Below, piece by piece: positions 41,888-51,239 of a stretch of 64,000 nt of DNA. The notes below the pieces were generated by a model that was given only the letters and a program-made list of their open reading frames with translations, was not told the DNA's origin and did not search any database. Origin of the DNA: Pseudomonas sp. PDM04 (GTDB taxonomy: Bacteria; Pseudomonadota; Gammaproteobacteria; Pseudomonadales; Pseudomonadaceae). The translations under genes and the position numbers were made by a program. Each line of letters begins with the position of its first letter. Within the stretch, counting starts at the first letter, position 1. The stretch is taken from contig NZ_JACVAI010000004.1 in NCBI RefSeq assembly GCF_014851765.1, positions 496,001-560,000 on the forward strand, in the 5' to 3' direction.

Positions 41888-43423
41888 TCAGCGCCAGGCT
41901 TTTTTCAACCGCTTCACGGCAGCCCTGATGTCGGCTTCCGGCACCGCCGCGAAACCCAGGACCAGCCCGGCACGCTGGTCCAACGGCGTTTGCGAGTCCG
42001 GCAACCAGTAGCTGCTCAGCGCGTTGATCTCGACATCGACGTTGGCGGCGCTTTCGACCAAGGCTTGCTCGCGGGCCCGGGAGTCGACGCCAACCGTCAA
42101 ATGCAGCCCGGCCACGACACTGGGCAGGCTGCCGATGCCCGGTATGTCGCGAGGCCAGTCGGCCAGGAGTGTATTGCGCCGGCTCAGGGCGGCGCGGCGC
42201 ATCCGGCGGATGTGCCGCTGAAAATGCCCGGCGGCCATGAACTCGGCCATCACCGCCTGGGTACTCACTTCCGAATGCCGGACATCCACCGCGCGCCGCT
42301 GTGAAAACGCATCCACCAACCCTGGCGGCAACACCAGATACCCCAGGCGCAAGGCCGGAAAGGCAACTTTGCCGAAAGTGCCGACATACAGCACCCGTCC
42401 CTGCCGATCGAGGGCCGCCAGCGGTGCCAGGGGTGCGCCCGTGTAGCGATACTCGCCATCGTAGTCGTCTTCGACGATCCAGCCCTGGGTGCGCTCGGCC
42501 CAGGCCAGCAGTTCCAGGCGCCGGGCCAGACTCATGACCACGCCCGTGGGGTACTGGTGCGAAGGCGTGACATAAGCCAGGCGGCAATCGCCATACGAAG
42601 CCAGTTCGTTGCAATCGATGCCCTCGCCGTCCACCGCCACGCCATGCAGGCGCGCGCCGGCCACGGCGAAGGCATGACCGGCAGCCCGATACCCGGGATT
42701 TTCGATCGCCACTCCGTCACCCGGCTCCACCAGCAACTGTGCACAAAGGCTGATGCCCTGCTGTGCACCACTGGTGATCACAATTTGCTCAGCCGTGCAC
42801 TGCATGCCTCGGGAACTGCGCAGGTACGCGGCGATCAACTCACGCAATCGCTCGTCGCCTGCTGGATCGCCATAACATAGCTGGCGCAGATCCGGTTTGC
42901 GCCAGAAAGCCGCGTTCAGCTTGGCCCACACCTCGAACGGGAACAGATCGAAGGCCGGAACGCCTACCCGAAACGCCCGTGGCGGACCGCTTGGCGGCAG
43001 CGCCAAATGGTTCTTTTCCACCCGACCCAGCGCGCCGCTGTGGATAACTTTACTGGATGAAATCACAGGCAAATCTAGCCAATTTGTGGATAAGGTTGTT
43101 GATAACCCTGTTGAAAAGCCTGTGGATACTTTTGTGGATAGTTTTTTGGCCTGAGGCAGTTGCGCCACGTAAGTGCCGTCGCCGACACGGCCCTCGATGA
43201 AGCCTTCGGCGTACAGCTGATCGTAGGCGCGCACCACGCTGTTGCGGGAAATCGCCAGCGCTGCCGCCAGATCTCGACTGGCAGGCAACCGCGTGCCGCT
43301 GGCCAATCGACCGTCGAGCACCCGCATGCGCAACGCCTGATAGAGCTGACGGCTCAAGCCCTGGCGGCGGTCGAGCTCAATGCCCGCCGGGTTGAACGAT
43401 AAGGAAAGCGGCGCATTCGTCAT
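41888..43423 (-). CDS. MocR-type regulator: GntR DNA-binding domain fused to aminotransferase fold
   Basis: The 511-residue protein has a GntR winged helix at about residues 15-85 (LPASRDLAAALAISRNSVVRAYDQLYAEGFI) and a PLP-dependent aminotransferase class I fold from about 150, with YVTPSHQYPTGVVMS and the PLP-lysine region GTFGKVAFPALRLGYLV. MocR/PdxR proteins sense PLP or amino compounds. The linker (residues about 95-114) is a five-fold Leu/Val/Phe-Ser-Thr-x repeat encoded by a 12-base tandem repeat that spells DnaA-box-like sequences. It is divergent from a PaiB-like gene and probably controls it. Confidence 0.93.
   Translation of the reverse strand: MTNAPLSLSFNPAGIELDRRQGLSRQLYQALRMRVLDGRLASGTRLPASRDLAAALAISRNSVVRAYDQLYAEGFIEGRVGDGTYVAQLPQAKKLSTKVSTGFSTGLSTTLSTNWLDLPVISSSKVIHSGALGRVEKNHLALPPSGPPRAFRVGVPAFDLFPFEVWAKLNAAFWRKPDLRQLCYGDPAGDERLRELIAAYLRSSRGMQCTAEQIVITSGAQQGISLCAQLLVEPGDGVAIENPGYRAAGHAFAVAGARLHGVAVDGEGIDCNELASYGDCRLAYVTPSHQYPTGVVMSLARRLELLAWAERTQGWIVEDDYDGEYRYTGAPLAPLAALDRQGRVLYVGTFGKVAFPALRLGYLVLPPGLVDAFSQRRAVDVRHSEVSTQAVMAEFMAAGHFQRHIRRMRRAALSRRNTLLADWPRDIPGIGSLPSVVAGLHLTVGVDSRAREQALVESAANVDVEINALSSYWLPDSQTPLDQRAGLVLGFAAVPEADIRAAVKRLKKAWR
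43039..43141 (-). repeat. 12-bp tandem repeat with DnaA-box-like units inside the MocR gene
   Basis: Five 12-base units occupy 43141-43082 on the minus strand: CTATCCACAAAA, GTATCCACAGGC, TTTTCAACAGGG, TTATCAACAACC, TTATCCACAAAT. The last contains the perfect DnaA box TTATCCACA (43093-43085). A second perfect TTATCCACA lies at 43047-43039 in a different reading frame, where it codes for part of Val-Ile-His-Ser. The repeat uses TTA and CTA leucine codons, which are rare in this high-GC genome. It may be a DnaA titration site or a simple microsatellite expansion. Confidence 0.7.
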
Positions 43424-43440
43424 GCTAATGGACCTATGAA

Positions 43441-43473
43441 ATTGGTCATTAATGGCTCTTACAACAGACCAAT
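43441..43473. promoter_or_regulatory. ATTGGTC inverted repeat between the MocR gene and the PaiB-like gene
   Basis: ATTGGTC (43441-43447) and GACCAAT (43467-43473) are perfect inverted 7-mers 19 bases apart, and a related half-site GGACC lies just left of the first. The site is in the 90-base gap between divergent starts, as expected for a MocR operator. Confidence 0.5.
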
Positions 43474-43513
43474 AGCCTGCCTAGGATGCAAGCACTCGCC
43501 AAGGAATATTTCC

Positions 43514-44137
43514 ATGTACACGCCACGCAGTTTTGCCATCGACGACTTGCAGCAGATGCAGCAGCACATGCTCGACACGCGCCTGGCCATGGTCGTCACC
43601 CACGGCGCGCAGGGTTTGCAGGCCAGCCATCTACCGCTGATGTTACGCCCGAACGAAGGTCCCAATGGCACCCTCTATGGCCACTTCGCCCGCGCCAATC
43701 CCCAATGGAAAGAACTGCAGGAAGGCGCTGAGGCGCTGGTGATCTTTGCCGGTGCCGACGCCTACGTCAGCCCGGGGTTTTATCCCGGTAAAGCGGAACA
43801 CGGCAAAGTGGTTCCGACCTGGAACTACGTTGCCGTGCACGCGTACGGCACCGCGCAGGTGATCACCGACGCCGAGCCCCTGCTCGACCTGGTGAGCGCA
43901 CTGACCGATCGCCATGAAGCCGGCCGTGCTCAACCCTGGAAAGTCGCCGATGCACCGGCCGACTACATCGACGGCATGCTCAAAGCCATTGTCGGTTTCG
44001 CCTTGCCGATCCAGCGCCTGGAAGGCAAGCGCAAACTCAGCCAGAACCGCAGCAGCGCAGACATGGCCGGCGTGCGCGAAGGGCTTGCCGCCAGCCCGGA
44101 CGCGCAGGACCGCGCCCTTGCCCATTTGTTGCCTTGA
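43514..44137 (+). CDS. FMN-binding PaiB-like protein
   Basis: The 207-residue protein is of the PaiB/FMN_bind_2 family: MYTPRSFAIDD at the start, LRPNEGPNGTLYGHFARANPQWKE, GADAYVSPGFYPGKAEHGKVVPTWNYVAVHAYGTAQV and the C-terminal KRKLSQNRSSADMAGV. Bacillus PaiB represses protease and sporulation genes, but many members are probably flavin enzymes. AAGGAA precedes the ATG at 43514. Two acetyltransferase genes follow with gaps of 9 and 17 bases, so this is a three-gene operon; PaiA in Bacillus is also an acetyltransferase, which fits the pairing. Confidence 0.92.
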   Translation: MYTPRSFAIDDLQQMQQHMLDTRLAMVVTHGAQGLQASHLPLMLRPNEGPNGTLYGHFARANPQWKELQEGAEALVIFAGADAYVSPGFYPGKAEHGKVVPTWNYVAVHAYGTAQVITDAEPLLDLVSALTDRHEAGRAQPWKVADAPADYIDGMLKAIVGFALPIQRLEGKRKLSQNRSSADMAGVREGLAASPDAQDRALAHLLP

Positions 44138-44146
44138 GGAACGAAC

Positions 44147-44593
44147 ATGAGTCAGATTGAAATCCGTCAGGTCAGCGCCGACGATCACGCCTCGTGGCTG
44201 CCGCTGTGGCAGGCCTACCTGCGCTTCTACAATACCGAGCTGCCCGATGCCGTCAGCCAGAGCACCTGGCAGCGCTTCCTCGACCCGAACGAACCGACCC
44301 ACGCCGCGCTGGCCTGGGCCGATGGGAAGGCGGTGGGCATGGTGCATTTCATCTACCATCGTTCCAACTGGGCCATCGAAAACGCCTGCTACCTGCAAGA
44401 CTTGCTGGTAGCGCCCGACACCCGTGGCACGGGCGTCGGGCGCAGGTTGATCGAATTCGTCTACAGCACGGCCAAGGCCGACGGTTGCAACAAAGTCCAC
44501 TGGTTGACCCACGAGACCAACGCCACCGCGATCCAGCTCTACGAGCGCATCGCCGAGCGCCCCGGTTTCATCCAGTTTCGCAAAGCCATTTAA
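44147..44593 (+). CDS. GNAT-family N-acetyltransferase
   Basis: This 148-residue protein is a single GNAT domain. The acetyl-CoA loop appears in CYLQDLLVAPDTRGTGVGRRLIEFV (R/QxxGxG/A type) near residue 90, and the end TNATAIQLYERIAERPGFIQFRK is typical. GAGGA lies before the ATG at 44147. It is the second gene of the PaiB-like operon. The acceptor could be a polyamine or amino compound, as for PaiA, but this is inference. Confidence 0.92.
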   Translation: MSQIEIRQVSADDHASWLPLWQAYLRFYNTELPDAVSQSTWQRFLDPNEPTHAALAWADGKAVGMVHFIYHRSNWAIENACYLQDLLVAPDTRGTGVGRRLIEFVYSTAKADGCNKVHWLTHETNATAIQLYERIAERPGFIQFRKAI

Positions 44594-44610
44594 GGTTCAA
44601 GGAGAACAGC

Positions 44611-45282
44611 ATGTCGACTTCACTCGCCGACTGGAAAGGCGCCCCCGCCCCCACCGTGCAAACCCTCGAGGGGCGATTCATTCGCCTGGAAAAACTCGAC
44701 CCGGCGCGGCACGGCGACGCCTTGTTCAATGCCCTGCAAGGTCCCGGCGCCGATCCGAAACTCTGGGATTATCTGCCCTACGGCCCGTTCCCGGAACGCA
44801 GTGCCTTCAATGATTGGCTGAACAACCACGCCGCCAACAGCGACCCCTACTTCTTCAGCGTGATCGATCGCGCCAGCGGCGACGTGCAAGGCATCCTCAG
44901 CCTGATGTCGATCGTCCCGTCCCAGGGCCGTATCGAAATCGGCCACGTGACCTTCGGCGCACCGATGCAACGCTCACCGAAAAGTACCGAGGCGGTTTAC
45001 CTGCTGGCGAAGGAGTCGTTCGCCCTGGGCTACCGGCGCCTGGAATGGAAGTGCAACAACGGCAACGCCCGCTCCAAATACGCGGCAGAACGCCTGGGTT
45101 TCAGTTTTGAAGGGGTGTTCCGCCAGCACATGGTGGTCAAGGGGCAGAACCGCGACACCGCGTGGTATTCGATTGTGGATTCGGAGTGGCCGGCAGTGGC
45201 CGCAGGTTTCGAGCGCTGGTTGAGCGATGAGAATCAGGCAGGATCGGGGCAGTTGAAGACGCTGGCGGAGTGTCGGGGCTAA
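44611..45282 (+). CDS. GNAT-family N-acetyltransferase, RimJ/RimL-like
   Basis: The 223-residue protein has the layout of RimL-type enzymes: LEGRFIRLEKLDPARHGDALFNA, YFFSVIDRASGDVQGILSLM, IEIGHVTFGAPMQRSPKSTEAVYLL, and EWKCNNGNARSKYAAERLGFSFEGVFRQHMVVKG with the substrate-side N..S...AE.LGF motif. AAGGAGAACAGC is before the ATG at 44611. It is the third gene of the operon with the PaiB-like gene. Targets are not known. A hairpin at 45305-45328 follows. Confidence 0.92.
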   Translation: MSTSLADWKGAPAPTVQTLEGRFIRLEKLDPARHGDALFNALQGPGADPKLWDYLPYGPFPERSAFNDWLNNHAANSDPYFFSVIDRASGDVQGILSLMSIVPSQGRIEIGHVTFGAPMQRSPKSTEAVYLLAKESFALGYRRLEWKCNNGNARSKYAAERLGFSFEGVFRQHMVVKGQNRDTAWYSIVDSEWPAVAAGFERWLSDENQAGSGQLKTLAECRG

Positions 45283-45304
45283 GCCCCGCAAATGCGCCTG
45301 CGCC

Positions 45305-45328
45305 AAGGGAGTGCGCCAACACTCCCTT
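45305..45328 (+). terminator. Hairpin after the acetyltransferase operon
   Basis: AAGGGAGTG and CACTCCCTT are a perfect 9-base inverted repeat with a 6-base loop, 22 bases after the stop. Only two T follow, so termination is tentative. Confidence 0.5.
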
Positions 45329-45522
45329 AATCCCGTGCCCACCAGACTTCTCTGTAGGCAAAAGCCCCCACGCAATATGGCAAAAAACCTTCCCTGCCAC
45401 CCCTCCGGTGTTTTTTCCCAAAAATCCTCCGACGCTACGTGCAGACCCGCCGGAACGAGCTGACATCGCTCACCTCGCCCCACTTTTAGAGTTCTGGCCT
45501 CCCGTAAAAGAGGCCCGTATCG

Positions 45523-47652
45523 ATGTCCGTTCAACCTACCCACCGACTGAAACACCTTGTGCTGTCTGTCGCTCTCGCCATTGGCTACTCGGAGTTTTCT
45601 CTGGCGCAAGAGCCGGCGGCGCGACCAGGTGCTGGCGCGAAGCCGGCGAAAGCGCGCAAGAAGACCGTAAAGCCTGTTGCCGCCCCGAACAAGATTGTTG
45701 TGGGCGTGAAGAAGCCCGGCCCGATTACCCCTCTCGCCCCCGCCAGCCCACGTCCTGAAGTGCAGAAGGTCGAGTTCGGCGATGACTTCTATGACGCCCT
45801 GGACTTTGACGTCGCGGCTGCCAAGGCCTACCCGGACAGTGAAGATCCTTTCCGCACCTTCAAGGACGCCTGGACGACTCAACATACGCTGGTCTCAGCG
45901 CCCATCGACAGCTTGCAGCTACGGGAGGTCGACGACCTGCTGGTCGTCAACAAGGGGGCTGCCTGGAAGGGCCAACTGGACGGCGGCGCCGGGCGCAACG
46001 TTCTGCTGCTCAATGCCAGAAGCGGAGGCAGCGTCGGGGAAACCCATAATTTTGGCGAGATGCGCGTAGCCCGTGGCCACTGGACACTTGATCATTCGTT
46101 CGAAGGCAAGGCACACGTCCTGGCGGGGGCTTCCTTGTTCAACCAGGGGTCGATTCACGGCGATGCCCACGTCTACCGGCGCGCCATGTATGGTGGTCCT
46201 GGCTCTGTGCGAAACCTCTATGTGGAGGGTGCACTGCTTGTGTCGAAGAACAATGCCCCCGTCATCGCGGGCGATCTGGTGCTGGACAAGGGTGCGGTCG
46301 TGACCTATGCCGTATCACCCACCGAAGGCCCATCCGCCATTTCGGTTGCGGGCACCGCGTCTTTGGGCGACGCACAGGTACACATTGCTGCAATGCCGGG
46401 AAACTACGCGACCAGGACCGAGCATGTACTGGTAAATGCAGGAAAGATCGAAGGCGAGTTTGGCGCCGTAACCAGCAACCTCGCATTCCTGACACCGACC
46501 CTGAGCCGCAACGAAACCCAAGCCTTTGTGAGCTATGGGCGCAACAGCCGAGCCATAGAAGAGACGGTCGAATCACCCAACGAAAAAGCGCTGGCCCGCA
46601 GCGTCGACACACCTGAAGCTGCTGAAGCGAACAGCTCAGTCCGTGCGTTGCTTGGCAGCAACATGGCCGATGCTTCCGCGGCCATTGAACAACTGACGGC
46701 CAGTCAACACGGCCACCTCGCCAAAGCCACCCGGGACAGTGCCAGCCCGGTCAGCGCCAGCATGCTCTCGGCGATGCGTCAGTTGAGCGGGAGTGCAATG
46801 AACAACGCACCACAGATTGCTGCCCGCAACGATAAGAGCCGCGTGTGGATTCAGGCGCTTGGCAACAGCGGCAGGGTCGACAGCCACTTCGACGACCCGC
46901 TCAAGCATTCCACTCAGGGTCTGGTGTTGGGCGCCGATTGGCGGCTGGCTGAGCAATGGCATGTCGGCGTGCTCGGCGGCCGCTCAGAGACAAAACTCGA
47001 CGCCAGACAATTCGACGGCAGGCTTGATAGTTGGCATCTGGGTGTTTATGCCGTACGCCAGGACGGCCCCTTCGCGCTGCGCCTGGGCGCAACCCATGCC
47101 AGTCACGATGCCACCAGCAAGCGCCGGGTGGCGTTCAACGGCTTCAGCGACCGTCTCAAAGGTCGTCACGACGCCAGTACCCAGCACGCGTTTATTGAGG
47201 CAGGTCTCAATGTCGGCCGTGGCAGCTTGACCGTAGAGCCATTCGCCAACCTCGGCTATCAGCGATACGAGCGCGACAGTTACACCGAGAAAGGCGGGGA
47301 CGCCGCGCTGAAAGTCCGTGGGCAAAGCCAGGATAACTTCAGCAGCACCTTCGGCCTGCGTGTTGCCAAACTGAACGTCCTGGACAACGGCATGCAGCTG
47401 ACACCACGTTTGAGCGCGGGTTGGAAACACACCTATGGCGACCTCCAGAGCGACACGCAACAGCAGTTGGTCAAGGGAGGCAAGCGCTTTGAAGTCTCGG
47501 CAAACGCGGGAGATCGTAGCCTGTTGGCATTGGATGCCGGCGTCGATCTGGCGCTGTCCAGCCAACAAACCGTGGGGCTGGCGCTGACCAGCGAAACAGG
47601 CGGTGACACACGTAACTACGGCGTCATGGGGCAATGGCAGCTGGCGTTTTGA
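45523..47652 (+). CDS. Autotransporter (type V) with short passenger
   Basis: The 709-residue protein has an N-terminal signal region (LKHLVLSVALAIGYSEFSLAQ), a basic Ala/Pro/Lys-rich segment to about 75, a small beta-helix-like passenger at about 100-340 (LREVDDLLVVNKGAAWKGQL, RNLYVEGALLVSKNN) and a C-terminal beta-barrel from about 430, with KSRVWIQALGNSGRVD, GADWRLAEQWHVGVLGGRS and the outer-membrane end YGVMGQWQLAF with final Phe. It should export its passenger to the cell surface. No protease or lipase motif is seen, and the passenger is short, as in pertactin-like adhesins of small size. Confidence 0.9.
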   Translation: MSVQPTHRLKHLVLSVALAIGYSEFSLAQEPAARPGAGAKPAKARKKTVKPVAAPNKIVVGVKKPGPITPLAPASPRPEVQKVEFGDDFYDALDFDVAAAKAYPDSEDPFRTFKDAWTTQHTLVSAPIDSLQLREVDDLLVVNKGAAWKGQLDGGAGRNVLLLNARSGGSVGETHNFGEMRVARGHWTLDHSFEGKAHVLAGASLFNQGSIHGDAHVYRRAMYGGPGSVRNLYVEGALLVSKNNAPVIAGDLVLDKGAVVTYAVSPTEGPSAISVAGTASLGDAQVHIAAMPGNYATRTEHVLVNAGKIEGEFGAVTSNLAFLTPTLSRNETQAFVSYGRNSRAIEETVESPNEKALARSVDTPEAAEANSSVRALLGSNMADASAAIEQLTASQHGHLAKATRDSASPVSASMLSAMRQLSGSAMNNAPQIAARNDKSRVWIQALGNSGRVDSHFDDPLKHSTQGLVLGADWRLAEQWHVGVLGGRSETKLDARQFDGRLDSWHLGVYAVRQDGPFALRLGATHASHDATSKRRVAFNGFSDRLKGRHDASTQHAFIEAGLNVGRGSLTVEPFANLGYQRYERDSYTEKGGDAALKVRGQSQDNFSSTFGLRVAKLNVLDNGMQLTPRLSAGWKHTYGDLQSDTQQQLVKGGKRFEVSANAGDRSLLALDAGVDLALSSQQTVGLALTSETGGDTRNYGVMGQWQLAF

Positions 47653-47694
47653 TCATTGCCTGAACGCGTGTTGCCTTCGCAAGGCGCATGACCG

Positions 47695-47720
47695 CATCGC
47701 GAGCCGGCTCGCCCCCACAG
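47695..47720 (-). repeat. REP element, single copy
   Basis: CATCGCGAGCCGGCTCGCCC followed by CCACAG is one minus-oriented REP copy between the autotransporter and pycB genes. Confidence 0.75.
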
Positions 47721-47753
47721 GGGATTGAGTGGGCTGGCGCCCAAACGACAGGC

Positions 47754-47779
47754 AAAAAAAAGGGGAGCACCCGCTCCCC
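47754..47779 (-). terminator. Terminator of pycA-pycB
   Basis: On the minus strand GGGGAGC (47779-47773) pairs with GCTCCCC (47768-47762) and eight T follow (47761-47754). It lies 35 bases after the pycB stop. Confidence 0.92.
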
Positions 47780-47813
47780 CGAGGATTAAAGCGTTGTGAT
47801 CGTGGCTGTTAAC

Positions 47814-49622
47814 TCAGCCTTCGATCTCGATCAGGATTTCGCCCGGGTTGACCCGGTCGCCCTTGGCCACGTGAATGGCCGTGACTTTGCCGGCGATGGC
47901 GGCCTGGACTTCGGTTTCCATCTTCATGGCTTCGGTGATCAGCACCGCCTGGCCAGCCTTGACGGTGTCGCCTTCCTTGACCAGCACGTCGACGATGTTG
48001 CCCGGCATGGTGGTGCTGACGTGACCCGGTGCAGTGGCTTGCTTGCGCTTGCTGCTGCCACCGCCGACGAATTCGTTCAGCGGCTCGAACACCACTTCTT
48101 CCGGCATGCCGTCGATGGACAGGTAGAAGTGACGCTTGCCTTCGGCCTTGACGCCGACACCGGTGATGTCGACGCGGTAGGTTTCGCCGTGCACATCGAT
48201 GACGAACTCGGTCGGCACGCCTTCGCCACCGGCGGAGGCGACCTTGCCTGCTTCCGGAATCGGCAACAGCACTTCCGGGGTCAGGGTGCCAGCTGCGCGT
48301 TCCTCGAGGAACTTGCGCCCGATATCCGGGAACATGGCGAACGTCAGTACGTCTTCTTCAGACTTGGCCAACGCGCCGATGTCTTCGCGCAGCTTGGTCA
48401 TTTCCGGCTTGAGCAGGTCCGCCGGACGCACGTCGATCACCTCTTCGCTGCCGATGGCCTGGCGACGCAGTTTCTCGTTCACCGTGCCCGGCGCCTTGCC
48501 GTAGCCACCTTGCAGGTAGAGCTTCACTTCGTTGGTGATGGTCTTGTAGCGTTCGCCGGCCAGCACGTTGAAGAACGCCTGGGTGCCGACGATCTGCGAG
48601 GTCGGGGTGACCAGCGGCGGGAAGCCGAGGTCTTCGCGAACCCGCGGGATTTCCGCCAGCACTTCGCCCATGCGGTTCAGGGCGCCCTGCTCCTTGAGCT
48701 GGTTGGCCAGGTTGGAAATCATCCCGCCCGGCACCTGATTGACCTGCACGCGGGTGTCGACGGCGGTGAATTCGCTTTCGAACTGGTGGTACTTCTTGCG
48801 CACGGCGTAGAAGTACAGGCCGATCTCCTGCAGCAGCTCCAGGTTCAGACCGGTGTCGTACTCGCTGCCCTTGAGGGCGGCGACCATCGACTCGGTGCCC
48901 GGGTGGCTGGTGCCCGAAGCGAAGCTGGAGATCGCGGTGTCGATATGGTCGGCGCCGTTTTCGATCGCCTTGAGCTGACACATCGCGGCCAGGCCGGCGG
49001 TGTCGTGCGAGTGAATGAACACCGGCAACGACTGTTCGGCTTTCAATGCCTTGACCAATTCACCGGTGGCGTACGGCGTCAGCAGGCCAGCCATGTCCTT
49101 GATCGCCACCGAGTCGCAACCCATGGCTTCCATTTGCTTGGCCTGGGCCACGAAGGCATCAATGGTGTGCACCGGGCTGGTGGTGTAGGCGATGGTACCC
49201 TGGGCGTGTTTGCCGGCGGCTTTCACCGCTTCGATGGCCACGCGCAGGTTACGCACGTCGTTCATCGCGTCGAAGATGCGGAACACGTCAATGCCGTTGA
49301 CCGCGGCCTTGGCGACGAAAGCCTTGACCACATCATCGCTGTAGTGGCGGTAACCCAGCAGATTCTGGCCACGCAACAGCATTTGCAGGCGGGTGTTCGG
49401 CAGCGCGGCACGCAGTTGGCGCAGGCGCTCCCACGGGTCTTCCTTGAGGAAGCGCACGCAGGCGTCGAATGTCGCGCCACCCCAGCATTCCAGCGACCAG
49501 TAGCCGACTTTGTCGAGCTTGTCGCAGATCGGCAGCATGTCTTCGGTGCGCATGCGGGTCGCGAGCAGCGATTGGTGGGCGTCGCGCAGGATGGTGTCGG
49601 TTACGTGAATCTTCTTGGACAT
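47814..49622 (-). CDS. pycB: Pyruvate carboxylase subunit B (carboxyltransferase and biotin carrier)
   Basis: The 602-residue protein has a carboxyltransferase TIM barrel at about residues 1-290 (VTDTILRDAHQSLLATRMRTEDM, ECWGGATFDACVRFLKEDPWERL), a PYC/OADA linker domain and a C-terminal biotinyl domain with the modified lysine in ITEAMKMETEVQ. It transfers the carboxyl group from biotin to pyruvate to give oxaloacetate. OadA of the Na+ pump has the same fold, but the partner here is a biotin carboxylase gene, so pyruvate carboxylase is the better call. It follows pycA by 11 bases. ATG at 49622 is chosen (MSKKIHVTD). Confidence 0.95.
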   Translation of the reverse strand: MSKKIHVTDTILRDAHQSLLATRMRTEDMLPICDKLDKVGYWSLECWGGATFDACVRFLKEDPWERLRQLRAALPNTRLQMLLRGQNLLGYRHYSDDVVKAFVAKAAVNGIDVFRIFDAMNDVRNLRVAIEAVKAAGKHAQGTIAYTTSPVHTIDAFVAQAKQMEAMGCDSVAIKDMAGLLTPYATGELVKALKAEQSLPVFIHSHDTAGLAAMCQLKAIENGADHIDTAISSFASGTSHPGTESMVAALKGSEYDTGLNLELLQEIGLYFYAVRKKYHQFESEFTAVDTRVQVNQVPGGMISNLANQLKEQGALNRMGEVLAEIPRVREDLGFPPLVTPTSQIVGTQAFFNVLAGERYKTITNEVKLYLQGGYGKAPGTVNEKLRRQAIGSEEVIDVRPADLLKPEMTKLREDIGALAKSEEDVLTFAMFPDIGRKFLEERAAGTLTPEVLLPIPEAGKVASAGGEGVPTEFVIDVHGETYRVDITGVGVKAEGKRHFYLSIDGMPEEVVFEPLNEFVGGGSSKRKQATAPGHVSTTMPGNIVDVLVKEGDTVKAGQAVLITEAMKMETEVQAAIAGKVTAIHVAKGDRVNPGEILIEIEG

Positions 49623-49633
49623 TGTTTTATTCC

Positions 49634-51049
<1,416 letters not shown>

Positions 51050-51186
51050 TTGGAGTTTCCCTTGAGCCGCTGGTACCCACGACCTCTTAGACCAGGTCGA
51101 CGCGTGACCAAATGTTTCAATTTGGTCGCAGCCCCACACTAGCCCGCACAAGGGATTAACAAAAATGATTAATAATTGGGTCAGGC

Positions 51187-51202
51187 ATAAGTAAAGACTT
51201 AT
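51187..51202. promoter_or_regulatory. Palindrome between pycA and lysR
   Basis: ATAAGT-AAAG-ACTTAT is a perfect 16-base palindrome in the 190-base gap, 38 bases from the LysR start. It fits a LysR-type site with a T-N12-A core. Confidence 0.55.
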
Positions 51203-51239
51203 AGTTGAAACATCAGCCAGGGGCGGGAGCAGACAAATA

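Noticed and set aside
45270..45758. Plus-strand frame of 162 codons before the autotransporter
   Set aside because: It overlaps the autotransporter start in another frame, has no Shine-Dalgarno and is Cys/Pro-rich without similarity.
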